Source: Ohtaekwangia sp035628875 (GTDB lineage: Bacteria > Bacteroidota > Bacteroidia > Cytophagales > Cyclobacteriaceae). From it: DNA of 64,000 bases. A program made the translations under genes and the position numbers. The notes below the pieces were generated by a model. That model had not been told where the DNA came from. It saw nothing but the letters and a program-made list of their open reading frames with translations, and made no database searches. Below are positions 46,548 through 55,631 of this stretch, piece by piece (position 1 is the first letter of the stretch; each line of letters starts with the position of its first letter). Location: NCBI GenBank assembly GCA_035628875.1, contig DASPIZ010000162.1, forward strand, positions 39,543 to 103,542, in the 5' to 3' direction.

Positions 46548-47108
46548 TTACGAATTAAACTGACTCATCGTTTTGGCTGCACCTATTGTACAGAATGACA
46601 AAACCATTTCGTTGGCTTTTTTCATAATGGGGGGAAGCTCATCGAATTGTTCTTTGGAAAAATTACTGAGTACATAATCGACTTGCTGGCCCTTACCGAA
46701 TTCGCTTCCGATGCCGAAACGAAGGCGGGAGTAGTCTTGTCCGTCGAGAACCAGTTCAATGTTCTTCAGTCCGTTGTGTCCAGCGGCACTGCCTTGTGTT
46801 CGAAGGCGTAGACTTCCGAATGGTAATGCAAGGTCATCCACGATCACCAGTAAATTTTCTTTTGGGATTTTTAATTCCTGAAGCCAGTAGGCAACTGCCT
46901 TTCCACTGAGATTCATAAAAGTAGTGGGCTTGATCAGATGAATCGATTTTCCCTTATAACGAAATTCAGCTTTTGCTGCGAGCCTGCCTGTCGTGAAATT
47001 GGTTTTGTATTCATCGGCAAGTTGATCGAGAACGAGAAATCCGATGTTGTGTCGTGTGAGTTCGTATTCTGCGCCTATGTTACCGAGACCGGCGATGAGG
47101 TACTTCAT
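46548..47108 (-). CDS. pth: Peptidyl-tRNA hydrolase
   Basis: 186 residues. Releases tRNA from stalled peptidyl-tRNA. Catalytic N10 and H20 are in LIAGLGNIGAEYELTRHNIGF, and the catalytic Asp is in VIVDDLALPFG; KPTTFMNLSGKAV and SAAGHNGLKNIE are further signatures. The last ~20 codons and the stop are duplicated twice downstream (45923-46507). It follows rplY on the same strand, as in many bacteria, with a terminator between them. Confidence 0.96.
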   Translation of the reverse strand: MKYLIAGLGNIGAEYELTRHNIGFLVLDQLADEYKTNFTTGRLAAKAEFRYKGKSIHLIKPTTFMNLSGKAVAYWLQELKIPKENLLVIVDDLALPFGSLRLRTQGSAAGHNGLKNIELVLDGQDYSRLRFGIGSEFGKGQQVDYVLSNFSKEQFDELPPIMKKANEMVLSFCTIGAAKTMSQFNS

Positions 47109-47200
47109 GAAATTTAAGTTGAAGTGTTCAGGTGTTAAAGGTAACGTGTATGCGTAAAGTTTAAAAGGCTACGTTTAACCTTTTGATAAACAACAAATAA

Positions 47201-47229
47201 AAAAATCCTGCCTTTGGAGCAGGATTTTT
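47201..47229. terminator. Intrinsic terminator between rplY and pth
   Basis: Stem AAAAATCCTGC / GCAGGATTTTT (11 bp) with a 7-nt loop. The T-rich arm end follows the rplY stop at 47251 by about 20 nt on the minus strand. Confidence 0.8.
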
Positions 47230-47250
47230 ATCAAATCGAAATTGAAATGC

Positions 47251-47907
47251 TTATTTCTTGCCTTCGTCCTTTTTCACAGGAGCAGCTTCAGCTTTTTTAG
47301 CATCAGCGCCGGCAGCAGGAGCAGCGGTTGCAGCAGCGGCAGCATCTTCGGCAGCCATTTTAGCGGCACGCGGAACTTCTACCACAGCAATCGAAGCTTG
47401 CTTAGGATCCATAAACTCAAGACCTTCTACTTTAACATCACTTACTTTGATGGCATGATGGAAATCAAGACCTGAGATATCAATATCAATATGGTCAGGC
47501 ATGTCTTTCGGGAAAGAGAAAACTTTCAACGCAGCTCTCTTGCGTACGAGGGTTCCACCTTTGGAAACACCAGGAGCGAGACCAACGAGTCGGATCGGAA
47601 TATTCATTTTGATCTTACGATCTTCCGCGACGCGAAGAAAATCAGCATGAAGGATCACTTCACTTACCGGGTGAAACTGAACTTCCTGCAGAATCGCCTG
47701 ACACTCTTCACCTTCAATGTTGATGTGAACAAAATGCGCTTCATTGGTATACACCAGGTCGCGGAAAAGAATCATTGGCGCGCAAAAATGAACTTGCTCA
47801 TTTCCGCCATACAATACACAGGGTACAAGGCCTTCGTCACGAAGTTTTTGTGCGTTTACCTTGCCGAGACTTGCTCTTTTATACCCTATAATCTCAACAG
47901 TTTTCAT
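47251..47907 (-). CDS. rplY: 50S ribosomal protein L25 / general stress protein Ctc
   Basis: 218 residues. The N-terminal L25 domain (EIIGYKRASLGKVNAQKLRDEGLVPCVLYGG) binds 5S rRNA. The C-terminal TL5/Ctc beta domain (RLVGLAPGVSKGGTLVRKRAALKVFSFPKDMPDHIDIDISGLDFHHAIKVSD) follows. The last ~30 residues are an Ala/Lys-rich unstructured tail. It lies downstream of prs on the same strand with a short gap. Confidence 0.95.
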   Translation of the reverse strand: MKTVEIIGYKRASLGKVNAQKLRDEGLVPCVLYGGNEQVHFCAPMILFRDLVYTNEAHFVHINIEGEECQAILQEVQFHPVSEVILHADFLRVAEDRKIKMNIPIRLVGLAPGVSKGGTLVRKRAALKVFSFPKDMPDHIDIDISGLDFHHAIKVSDVKVEGLEFMDPKQASIAVVEVPRAAKMAAEDAAAAATAAPAAGADAKKAEAAPVKKDEGKK

Positions 47908-47937
47908 AGATATAATTGTTTAGTTATGACATTCAAT

Positions 47938-48867
47938 TTAAAGTCGAATGAACAATGAACTGATTGATTCATTGTCATGGATTTTCCGGATCGCCTTTGC
48001 AAAAAGATCAGAAACGGAAAGTACTTTTATTTTCGGGCTATCTTTTTTTACGGGAATAGTATCTGTTACGGCAATCTCTTCAAGTACGGATTCTGTAAGC
48101 GTCTCATATGCCTTACCAGAAAGTACCGCGTGTGTACAAACTGCGCGAACCGATTTTGCACCTTTATCTTTTAACAGTGATGCTGCTTTACAGATTGTAC
48201 CAGCCGTATCAACTAAGTCATCTACCAGCACAACATCTTTTCCTTCTACTTCACCAATGAGACGCATCGACTCTACTTTATTGGCTTCCTTCCGGTACTT
48301 ATCACAAACAGCCAGTTCAGCGTCAAAGAATTTCGCAAAACTCCGGGCACGTTTAATACCGCCGACATCTGGTGATGCAAACATCAGATTGGATGAGCCA
48401 AGTGATTTAAGATATGGAACAAAGATGTATGCACCATCGAGGTGATCAACGGGAATATCAAAGAATCCCTGAATCTGATCCGCATGAAGATCGCATGTCA
48501 TGATCCGTGTGGCTCCGGCGGCAGAAATCAAATTAGCATGAAGTTTTGCAGCGATGGCTACCCTGGGTTTGTCTTTTCGATCCTGCCGGGCGTATCCGAA
48601 ATACGGGATAACCACATTTACACTAGAAGCACTTGCACGCTTCGCAGCATCCACCATCAGCAGCAATTCCATCAGGTTATCGGAAGGTGGAAAGGTGGAT
48701 TGAATAAGAAATACTTCATGGCCGCGAACAGATTCAGTAATGAACGGTGACATTTCGCCATCGCTGAATTGCTGATAATTTACCTTTCCCAAGGGTTCTC
48801 CGTAGGCATTGGCAATTTTGTCTGCCAGATAGGTAGTGGCTCTTCCGCTGAAAATTTTTACAGCCAT
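47938..48867 (-). CDS. prs: Ribose-phosphate pyrophosphokinase
   Basis: 309 residues. Makes PRPP from ribose 5-phosphate and ATP. Visible: the N-terminal VKIFSGRATTYLADKIANAYG, the flexible ATP loop YFGYARQDRKDKPR, the metal-binding TCDLHADQIQGFFDIPVDHL, and the PRPP loop VLVDDLVDTAGTICKAA. The prs-rplY-pth order on one strand matches a common bacterial arrangement. Confidence 0.97.
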   Translation of the reverse strand: MAVKIFSGRATTYLADKIANAYGEPLGKVNYQQFSDGEMSPFITESVRGHEVFLIQSTFPPSDNLMELLLMVDAAKRASASSVNVVIPYFGYARQDRKDKPRVAIAAKLHANLISAAGATRIMTCDLHADQIQGFFDIPVDHLDGAYIFVPYLKSLGSSNLMFASPDVGGIKRARSFAKFFDAELAVCDKYRKEANKVESMRLIGEVEGKDVVLVDDLVDTAGTICKAASLLKDKGAKSVRAVCTHAVLSGKAYETLTESVLEEIAVTDTIPVKKDSPKIKVLSVSDLFAKAIRKIHDNESISSLFIRL

Positions 48868-48930
48868 TGTTTTTTGTGTTATTCGTTACGATTTAAACCA
48901 GCACAATAGTTTTAACCGGTAACTTTTAGA

Positions 48931-48963
48931 AATTAAAAATCCCGCCCTGCGGGATTTTTAATT
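48931..48963 (-). terminator. Intrinsic terminator directly after tRNA-Gln
   Basis: A perfect 15-bp stem (AATTAAAAATCCCGC and complement) with a 3-nt loop. It begins 1 bp past the tRNA 3' end on the minus strand. Confidence 0.85.
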
Positions 48964-48964
48964 G

Positions 48965-49037
48965 TTGTCCGACCAGGGCTCGAACCTGGACTTTCCTGAA
49001 TCAAAATCAGGCGTGTTGCCAGTTACACCATCGGACA
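48965..49037 (-). tRNA. tRNA-Gln (anticodon TTG)
   Basis: 73 nt on the minus strand. Acceptor stem TGTCCGA / TCGGACA (7 bp), D stem GTGT / ACAC, anticodon stem CCTGA / TCAGG around the loop TTTTGAT (anticodon TTG, reads CAA), T arm CCAGG TTCGAAC CCTGG, discriminator A. The CCA end is not encoded. A strong terminator follows at once. Confidence 0.95.
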
Positions 49038-49134
49038 ATCCTTTTACCAAAGTACAGAACCGTAACCGGTCCCTTAATTTTGGGACTGCAAATCTAGGAT
49101 AAGTTTTTGAGAAATCTAACCTCTGAGGAAAATT

Positions 49135-49710
49135 TTAGAGGTCATTTTCCTGACTGGAAACCGTAGTTCCTTCAATAAAACCCTCTGCCCAGAATCGGTA
49201 TTTGTCTAAGATCGAAATCACCGCGTTTCTGAGATGCCGGCTATTATGAAAATCGATCAGACCATATTGGGTGGTAGCGTAGCCTTGCCAGATAGAGCGA
49301 CTTTGCCGCCGATCGTAAAACTGGATCAGCAAAGTACCGCTGTTCAGGTTGAATTTCTGTTGATTATAGTCAAGGTCCTCTTTTCCTGATTTTACCCAGT
49401 CTTCAATCGCAGGTTGTACATACCCATTGAATTTTAAACTATCGTTGAACATTTTAAAACCAATGATGAGGTGGGGACGATTTGTCACCTGGCGATATCC
49501 GAGAAATTTCATTCGTGCCACGATCGATTTCTCAATAGACTCATTCATCATACTGGAATCTGCCGGTCCTGCCGGTTTCATGATATCAAACGTTCGGTAT
49601 CGTTTAAAATTCCCTTTGTAACTGTAATCGTATTCGACGGGTAACTCTTTGTAGCCAAGGCAGGATGTAAATAACACACATACCAGCAGGAACGAACCTA
49701 ATCTTATCAT
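49135..49710 (-). CDS. DUF4136-type lipoprotein
   Basis: 191 residues with lipoprotein signal MIRLGSFLLVCVLFTSC (Cys17). The pattern DYSYKGNFKRYRTFDIM ... RPHLIIGFKMF ... LLIQFYDRRQSRSIWQGYATTQ is the DUF4136 family of Bacteroidota/Proteobacteria envelope proteins with unknown role. It stands downstream of purL on the same strand. Confidence 0.85.
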   Translation of the reverse strand: MIRLGSFLLVCVLFTSCLGYKELPVEYDYSYKGNFKRYRTFDIMKPAGPADSSMMNESIEKSIVARMKFLGYRQVTNRPHLIIGFKMFNDSLKFNGYVQPAIEDWVKSGKEDLDYNQQKFNLNSGTLLIQFYDRRQSRSIWQGYATTQYGLIDFHNSRHLRNAVISILDKYRFWAEGFIEGTTVSSQENDL

Positions 49711-49784
49711 ATTCCCATTTGTTTTTCGGAGCTATGAATATAAGGTGAAACAGATTCGCGAACAACAAACAGCTCAAGCTTTTC

Positions 49785-52700
49785 TTAACGCGTGTTTTTA
49801 ATTACCCAGTCCCGGGCATTTGTAAAAGCTTCAATCCAGGGTGAAACTTGATCATTTTTCCTGTTTTCAGGATAATATGGCCAGTTCCAGGGAAATAAAG
49901 AGCGCTCGATATGCGGCATGATCGCCAGGTGCCTTCCATCGTTGGAACAGAGGGCCGCCGTGCTGAAATCGGAGTCGCTTGGGGTACCAGGATATTCCTG
50001 GAAGCTGTATTGCGCTGCGATCCGATATAAAGATTGATCCTCCGGAAGCTTGAACCGTCCTTCTCCATGGGCCACCCAGACCCCTAGGCGTGCTCCTGCC
50101 ATGGTATTCAACATAACGGAGTTGTTTTCTGCAATGGTAACATTAATAAAAGTAGACTCAAACTTTCCAGATCCGTTGTGATGCATTTTTGGATGATCTT
50201 TCCACTCCGGATACACTAATCCTAATTCCATCATGAGTTGACATCCGTTGCATACACCCAGGCTGAGGGTATCGTTACGCTTGTAAAAATTATCGAGTGC
50301 CTCTTTTGCTTTTGGATTATACAGGAACGCGCCTGCCCAGCCTTTCGCAGATCCCAACACGTCTGAATTCGAAAATCCGCCAACGAAAACAATCAGGTTA
50401 ACATCAGAGAGATCTTCACGTCCGGAAACAAGATCGGTCATGTGAACATCCTTTACGTCGAATCCGGCGAGATATAGTGAGAACGCCATTTCACGATCAC
50501 CATTCACGCCTTTTTCGCGGATAATAGCTGCCTTGATTCCAGTCGGCGAAATTCGCGCTGCATCAATTCCATACGTTTCATATTGTCCGTTGAACCTCGA
50601 TTGAAACTGGAATTCAAGAACTTGTTTTTTGTAATTCTTATAACGCTGCTCCGCGTGTAGTGCATCGCGTTGTTTACGATCCAGCAGGTAAGATGTTTTA
50701 AACCACAGGTCACGCAACGCATCAATGTCAAACTGATGCAGTGCTTGCTGGTGACGTATTCTTAATGTTCGTTCTCCCGATACAACACCAATGATGTGGT
50801 AATATAATCCCGCGTTTTGCAATTCCGTGCTTATTGCAGTTTCGTCTTCAACCTGGATGATTACACCCGGGTTTTCTGCAAACAAAATTTTGATTAGATC
50901 GTTGGCCAGGCTATTCAAATTGAGTGTAATGCCCGTATCAGGAGAAGGAAAACACATTTCGAGCAAAGCCGTAATTAAACCCCCCTCGGAAATATCGTGC
51001 CCTGCCAGGATCCTGTTATTTTTAACCAGTGATTGAATGGTGTTAAAGGCAGTTGCAAAGTATTGGTCATGTTTAATGGTAGGGACTTCCTGACCGAGCT
51101 GATTCAATACTTGCGCAAAACTACTTCCACCAAGCTTACGCTCATCACCGGAAAAATCAATGTAGATTATTTTTGTTCCTTCTTTTGGTTGAAGCGCCGG
51201 CGAGACGGTTTTTGTAATATCAGCCACTTCTCCTACGGCAGAAATAATCACAGTGCCAGGCGCATACACCACTTCTCCCCGCGGATATTTTTGTGTCATG
51301 GAAAGTGAATCTTTTCCTGTAGGAATATTGATTCCTAATTCAATAGCAAAATCACTGACTGCCTGAACCGCATCGTAAAGGCGTGCATCTTCGCCAGGAT
51401 TTTTCGCGGGCCACATCCAGTTTGCGCTCAATGAAATGCCTTTTAATCCATAGGTTAATGGAGCCCATACCAGGTTTGTTAGCGATTCTGCAATGGCAAG
51501 TTTACTTCCCGCAGCAGGATCAACCAACGCTACCCCTGGAGCATGTCCAACTGCCGTGGCCACCCCCTTTTTACTTAAGAAGTCAAGCGCCATGACACCC
51601 AGATTATTCAACGGTAATTGAATAGCGCCACAGGTTTGTTGGGTAGCCACTCGTCCAGACACTGAACGATCCACTTTGTTTGTTAACCAATCTTTACACG
51701 CAACAGCTTCCAGTTGAAGCACCTGATGTAAATAATTTTCAAGGTTTGAAACCTCGTACTGAACCGGCTGGAAATTATTTTTTTTATGTTCGTCAACCAG
51801 GATTGTTTTCGGAGAAGATCCGAAAAGATGTTTTAATCCAAAGTCAACGGGTTTCTTTTGTTGTCCCGCTTTTTCAAAGGTGAGATTTTTTTCACCAGTG
51901 GCTTCACCAACAACATAAAACGGCGCGCGTTCCCGCTCTGAGACCCTACGTAGAATATCAAGATCTTTTTCTTTGATCGCGAGTCCCATCCGTTCCTGTG
52001 ATTCATTGCTGATGATTTCTTTATCAGACAGGGTAGGATCTCCCACTGGAAGTTTGTCGATGTGAATCGTTCCTCCGGTTTCTTCCAATAACTCCGACAA
52101 ACAATTGAGGTGACCACCAGCACCGTGATCGTGAATGGAGACGATTGGATTTGTTTCAGCTTCCACCATAGCGCGAATCGCATTCATGGCTCGCTTCTGC
52201 ATTTCAGGATTTGACCGTTGAATGGCGTTTAGCTCAATGGCGTTTCCATATTCTCCGGTAGCAACCGAAGAGACTGCACCACCACCCATACCAATGCGAT
52301 AGTTATCGCCACCAAGCAATACTATTTTATCGCCGGGTTGCAAATGTTCTTTCTGGCTGTCTTTTTCTCTTCCATATCCAACACCACCGGCGAGCATGAT
52401 TACTTTGTCGAAGCCATATTTCTTTCCATCTTCAAAATGTTCGAATGTAAGTACACTTCCATTGATGAGTGGCTGACCAAATTTATTTCCAAAATCAGAA
52501 GCCCCATCTGAAGCTTTGATCAGAATTTCTTCCGGTGTTTGATACAACCATTTGCGTGCTTCAAATTTCTTTTCCCATGGGCGATCACCGTCAAGGCGCG
52601 GATATGACGTAATGTACACGGCAGTTCCCGCTAATGGTAACGCACCTTTTCCTCCGGCCAGGCGATCGCGAATTTCTCCACCGGAACCAGTAGCCGCACC

Positions 52701-53477
52701 GTTAAATGGTTCTACTGTTGTAGGAAAATTATGGGTTTCGGCTTTAATAGAAATTACCGAATCAATATCAGTGAGTTTGAAATAGTCTGGCACATCTTGT
52801 CGCGCCGGCGCAAATTGTTGGATGGCGGGCCCTTTAATAAAAGCTACATTGTCTTTGTACGCCGATACCAGGTAATTGGGATTTTCTTTCGCAGTCTTTT
52901 TGATCAGCTGAAAAAGTGTCGCTGATTTCTCCTGCCCGTCAATAATAAAAGTACCATTGAAAATTTTATGACGGCAGTGCTCTGAGTTTACCTGGGAGAA
53001 TCCAAACACTTCGCTATCGGTTAATTTTCGTCCGAGTTCCTGGCTCACTTTTTCAAGGTAATCGACTTCCTCGTTGCTTAGCGCTAACCCTTGTTCTTTA
53101 CTGTAGGCTGCGATGTTCTCGACTTCAAGAATAGGATCGGGACTGTGATGAATGGTAAAGAGTTCCTGGTCCAGTCCATGATATAAAAATTGAAGCATGC
53201 TGTCATAAACTGGTTGTTCTGACGAAGATTGATGAAACTCTTCGATTCGCCGGATGCCTGCGATGCCCATGGTTTGCGTGATCTCCACGGCATTGGTACT
53301 CCAGGGTGTGATCATTTCTTTCCTCGGCCCGATATAATTACCCTGCAGTTGCGTTTCATCCCATAATTCGGCACCACCAAAAAGCCAGCTAAGTTTTTGA
53401 ACATCAGCGGTTCCTAAAGGTTGGACTACGCCAACAGCATACAGTGTGTCGACCTTCGAACGGAAAAATAAAATCAT
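49785..53477 (-). CDS. purL: Phosphoribosylformylglycinamidine synthase, single-chain
   Basis: 1230 residues, the long fused form. It converts FGAR to FGAM in purine synthesis. N-terminal domain, linker (SEVFGFSQVNSEHCRHKIFNGTFI), the ATP-binding catalytic part (SIKAETHNFPTTVEPFNGAATGSGGEIRD, SIHDHGAGGHLNCLSELLEE), an internal pseudo-repeat, and a C-terminal glutaminase (about 970-1230) with the nucleophile Cys in LGVCNGCQLM and the His/Glu pair in MPHIERSLFPW. All active-site motifs are present. Its own promoter box lies at 53506. Confidence 0.96.
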   Translation of the reverse strand: MILFFRSKVDTLYAVGVVQPLGTADVQKLSWLFGGAELWDETQLQGNYIGPRKEMITPWSTNAVEITQTMGIAGIRRIEEFHQSSSEQPVYDSMLQFLYHGLDQELFTIHHSPDPILEVENIAAYSKEQGLALSNEEVDYLEKVSQELGRKLTDSEVFGFSQVNSEHCRHKIFNGTFIIDGQEKSATLFQLIKKTAKENPNYLVSAYKDNVAFIKGPAIQQFAPARQDVPDYFKLTDIDSVISIKAETHNFPTTVEPFNGAATGSGGEIRDRLAGGKGALPLAGTAVYITSYPRLDGDRPWEKKFEARKWLYQTPEEILIKASDGASDFGNKFGQPLINGSVLTFEHFEDGKKYGFDKVIMLAGGVGYGREKDSQKEHLQPGDKIVLLGGDNYRIGMGGGAVSSVATGEYGNAIELNAIQRSNPEMQKRAMNAIRAMVEAETNPIVSIHDHGAGGHLNCLSELLEETGGTIHIDKLPVGDPTLSDKEIISNESQERMGLAIKEKDLDILRRVSERERAPFYVVGEATGEKNLTFEKAGQQKKPVDFGLKHLFGSSPKTILVDEHKKNNFQPVQYEVSNLENYLHQVLQLEAVACKDWLTNKVDRSVSGRVATQQTCGAIQLPLNNLGVMALDFLSKKGVATAVGHAPGVALVDPAAGSKLAIAESLTNLVWAPLTYGLKGISLSANWMWPAKNPGEDARLYDAVQAVSDFAIELGINIPTGKDSLSMTQKYPRGEVVYAPGTVIISAVGEVADITKTVSPALQPKEGTKIIYIDFSGDERKLGGSSFAQVLNQLGQEVPTIKHDQYFATAFNTIQSLVKNNRILAGHDISEGGLITALLEMCFPSPDTGITLNLNSLANDLIKILFAENPGVIIQVEDETAISTELQNAGLYYHIIGVVSGERTLRIRHQQALHQFDIDALRDLWFKTSYLLDRKQRDALHAEQRYKNYKKQVLEFQFQSRFNGQYETYGIDAARISPTGIKAAIIREKGVNGDREMAFSLYLAGFDVKDVHMTDLVSGREDLSDVNLIVFVGGFSNSDVLGSAKGWAGAFLYNPKAKEALDNFYKRNDTLSLGVCNGCQLMMELGLVYPEWKDHPKMHHNGSGKFESTFINVTIAENNSVMLNTMAGARLGVWVAHGEGRFKLPEDQSLYRIAAQYSFQEYPGTPSDSDFSTAALCSNDGRHLAIMPHIERSLFPWNWPYYPENRKNDQVSPWIEAFTNARDWVIKNTR

Positions 53478-53505
53478 GGAGATATGACGTTTTTAAAAGA
53501 TGCCG

Positions 53506-53513
53506 CAAAAGTA
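53506..53513 (-). promoter_or_regulatory. -7 box TACTTTTG upstream of purL
   Basis: The minus strand reads TACTTTTG, matching TAnnTTTG, 28 nt before the purL ATG, leaving a leader of about 20 nt. The -33 element is not clear. Confidence 0.45.
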
Positions 53514-53623
53514 CAATATTTAAGAAAAATGCCCCTATTTTTTTCTTATTCCCGCTTGCCAAAAAATATTATCTTTCGAGGATATCACGTTCAGTATGAA
53601 AATTCTTTCACTTCTCATTTTGT

Positions 53624-54127
53624 ATGACGTTTTCGTCAACGGTTGCGTTCAGTCAAATGCCCGAAATTGATCCTGAAGATTACACTCAGGGCAGCCTCGG
53701 ATTTGGAGTTGGATTGGATTACGGAGGAATTGGCGTCAGGATTTCGGGAAAGATTGTTACGCAACTATATGCTTTTGCCGGCGTCGGCTACAATTTAGAT
53801 GGTGCTGGATTTAATGGCGGTGCCGTATTTCGATTTTCTCCAAAGAAACGTGTTTGTCCAATCCTGTCGGCCATGTATGGATATAATGGTGTCATTATCG
53901 TGGAAGGCATGAAGGAACAAAGTAAAACTTATTACGGACCTTCATTTGGCGGTGGAATTGAATTAAAAGTTGGCCGAAAAAGTAATTTTTTTGTCTTTGA
54001 ACTCTGGGTTCCGCTGCGGTCACAGGAATATCGGGATGACGTTGATGCACTGTTAAATAATGCTGGAGTAGAGATGACAGAAGCTGCTCCCGTCGCTATC
54101 AGCGTTGGTTATAACTTCAGGTTTTAA
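53624..54127 (+). CDS. Small OM beta-barrel-like protein with a disturbed signal peptide
   Basis: 167 residues in the open frame. The mature part is rich in alternating Gly/aromatic/polar residues (GSLGFGVGLDYGGIGVRISG, LYAFAGVGYNLDGAGFNGGAVF, VAISVGYNFRF with a terminal Phe), typical of small OM barrels. The annotated start MTFSSTVAFSQ holds only the second half of a signal peptide. A more natural start, ATG at 53596 (MKILSLLIL), is in another frame and stops at 53670, so a one-base frameshift near 53600-53623 is likely, either real or a sequencing error. It converges with the hydrolase gene and overlaps it by 11 bp. Confidence 0.65.
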   Translation: MTFSSTVAFSQMPEIDPEDYTQGSLGFGVGLDYGGIGVRISGKIVTQLYAFAGVGYNLDGAGFNGGAVFRFSPKKRVCPILSAMYGYNGVIIVEGMKEQSKTYYGPSFGGGIELKVGRKSNFFVFELWVPLRSQEYRDDVDALLNNAGVEMTEAAPVAISVGYNFRF

Positions 54128-54917
54128 TCCATACTGGCAGGCATTCCGGCAATCGTTTCAACAGCTGGTGATGGCGCGCATCTAAAAACTTGAATTCTGC
54201 ATTGGATATTCGTTTTTGCAAATGGTCTGAAACCGCTTTGCGCATAATGTCATCGTCAATTCCAAATATAAAAATGATGCGGCCGGTATGAAAGCTGCTT
54301 AAATCAATAAATTGTTTAACGGATAACGATAATTTTCTCAAGGAGATCCATGATGCAAATACACGGTGTCTCTTTTCGGCAGAATCCATTTGCTTTGATA
54401 CAAATTTAAAAAGCGGCTGAGGTAGGAGATGCAGGGCCTTCGCTATTTTAAGGACAGCGAAGAAAACTTTAGGCTTGTTGACAAAACCGCGAAAGACGGG
54501 TTGTCCTAATTTTCGATGGGTTGCCCACGAATACCAAAAATTTTTTCGAAGCCCTTCAGCGGCAACGAGTATAAGATTTTCAGTTCTTTTAGGAAAGTCC
54601 TCAAACGTTGCCAAAGCTAATCGGCCACCAATGCTGAAGCCCAAGATGGAGAACGAATTTAAATTTTCCCGGGAAATGAAAGCTTCCACGAGTTTTTTCC
54701 ATTCGTGTTTTTCGATGGTAATATCACGCTCAGTTCGTTTGCTGTTTCCATGAAAGAATAAATCAAAAGCGTAGCAGGTATAATCTTCTTTTAATGATTC
54801 GATTAGCGGAAAAAAGACAGTATGATCTTGGCCGAACCCGTGAAACAGCAGCATGTTCTTACTTCCCGAACCTGCTTTGTGATAAAAAAGGGTTGATCCT
54901 TCCAGTGCTATTTCCAT
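54117..54917 (-). CDS. Alpha/beta hydrolase
   Basis: 266 residues from the ATG at 54917 (MEIALEGSTLFYHKAGSG). The oxyanion strand LLFHGFGQDH, the nucleophile elbow GFSIGG (Ser) and the late Asp/His (FGIDDDIM ... ARHHQLL) fit the fold. The substrate cannot be told. A start 33 nt upstream (54950) would lie above a -7 promoter box at 54927-54934 and is unlikely. Confidence 0.8.
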   Translation of the reverse strand: MEIALEGSTLFYHKAGSGSKNMLLFHGFGQDHTVFFPLIESLKEDYTCYAFDLFFHGNSKRTERDITIEKHEWKKLVEAFISRENLNSFSILGFSIGGRLALATFEDFPKRTENLILVAAEGLRKNFWYSWATHRKLGQPVFRGFVNKPKVFFAVLKIAKALHLLPQPLFKFVSKQMDSAEKRHRVFASWISLRKLSLSVKQFIDLSSFHTGRIIFIFGIDDDIMRKAVSDHLQKRISNAEFKFLDARHHQLLKRLPECLPVWIKT

Positions 54918-54926
54918 ACCTTGCCA

Positions 54927-54934
54927 CAAAGATA
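54927..54934 (-). promoter_or_regulatory. -7 box TATCTTTG for the alpha/beta hydrolase
   Basis: Exact TAnnTTTG match on the minus strand, 9 nt before the chosen ATG. It decides the start position. Confidence 0.5.
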
Positions 54935-55066
54935 AGTTGATTTGCTGCAAGTTTACCTTTTTGTTGGGGAGGCTCGTGATTCTGAAACTTTAATAGATTA
55001 ATCGGGCATTAAAATAAATTTGAAAGCGGTGCGTCTTATGACTGAGAAAGCGCGTAAACAGGTGTT

Positions 55067-55621
55067 ATGGATGTAGCCATGCAGATAAAAGAACAGACAT
55101 TCCTCAGGGAAAAGGACCGGTTGCTCAGTTTTATTCGCAATCGGGTTTCGACTGTGGAGGAAGCTGAAGATATTCTTCAGGATGTGTTCTTTCAGTTTGT
55201 TACTGGTTTCGAATCGATCGAGTCGCTTGATCGGGTAACATCATGGCTTTTTTCTGTGGCCAGGAACAAAATAATCGATCGTTATCGTCGTGATGCCGTT
55301 CGACCTCAACGTACTGATCTGGGCTGGCAAACCGGAACTGAAGATGATGCACCGATAACCTTGCAGGAGATTCTGCCCGATCTGGGTAATACACCCGAGG
55401 ATTCTTTTTTCCGCGAGGTAATCTGGGAAGGAATTATGGAGGCACTTGACGAATTACCTGAAGAGCAGCGCCAGATATTTATTCAGAACGAGATCGAAGA
55501 ACAAAGTTTCAGGGAGATATCTGAACGTACCGGCATCTCTATCAACACGTTGCTCTCCCGTAAACGATATGCAATATTGACGCTCAGAAAGCGTCTTCAA
55601 CGATTGTATGACGAGATATAA
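55067..55621 (+). CDS. ECF-type RNA polymerase sigma factor
   Basis: 184 residues. Region 2 (FIRNRVSTVEEAEDILQDVFFQFV ... VTSWLFSVARNKIIDRYRR) and region 4 (LPEEQRQIFIQNEIEEQSFREISERTGISINTLLSRKRYAILTLRKRL) are complete. The ATG at 55079 is an alternative start. No anti-sigma factor with a zinc-binding or FecR domain follows; instead there is a small His-rich membrane protein 10 bp downstream, which may regulate it. Confidence 0.93.
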   Translation: MDVAMQIKEQTFLREKDRLLSFIRNRVSTVEEAEDILQDVFFQFVTGFESIESLDRVTSWLFSVARNKIIDRYRRDAVRPQRTDLGWQTGTEDDAPITLQEILPDLGNTPEDSFFREVIWEGIMEALDELPEEQRQIFIQNEIEEQSFREISERTGISINTLLSRKRYAILTLRKRLQRLYDEI

Positions 55622-55631
55622 AATTAATGCT

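Noticed and set aside
47491..47958. 155-codon plus-strand frame
   Set aside because: Antisense to rplY, extending into the intergenic gap up to the end of prs; no domain, and the minus-strand genes are certain.
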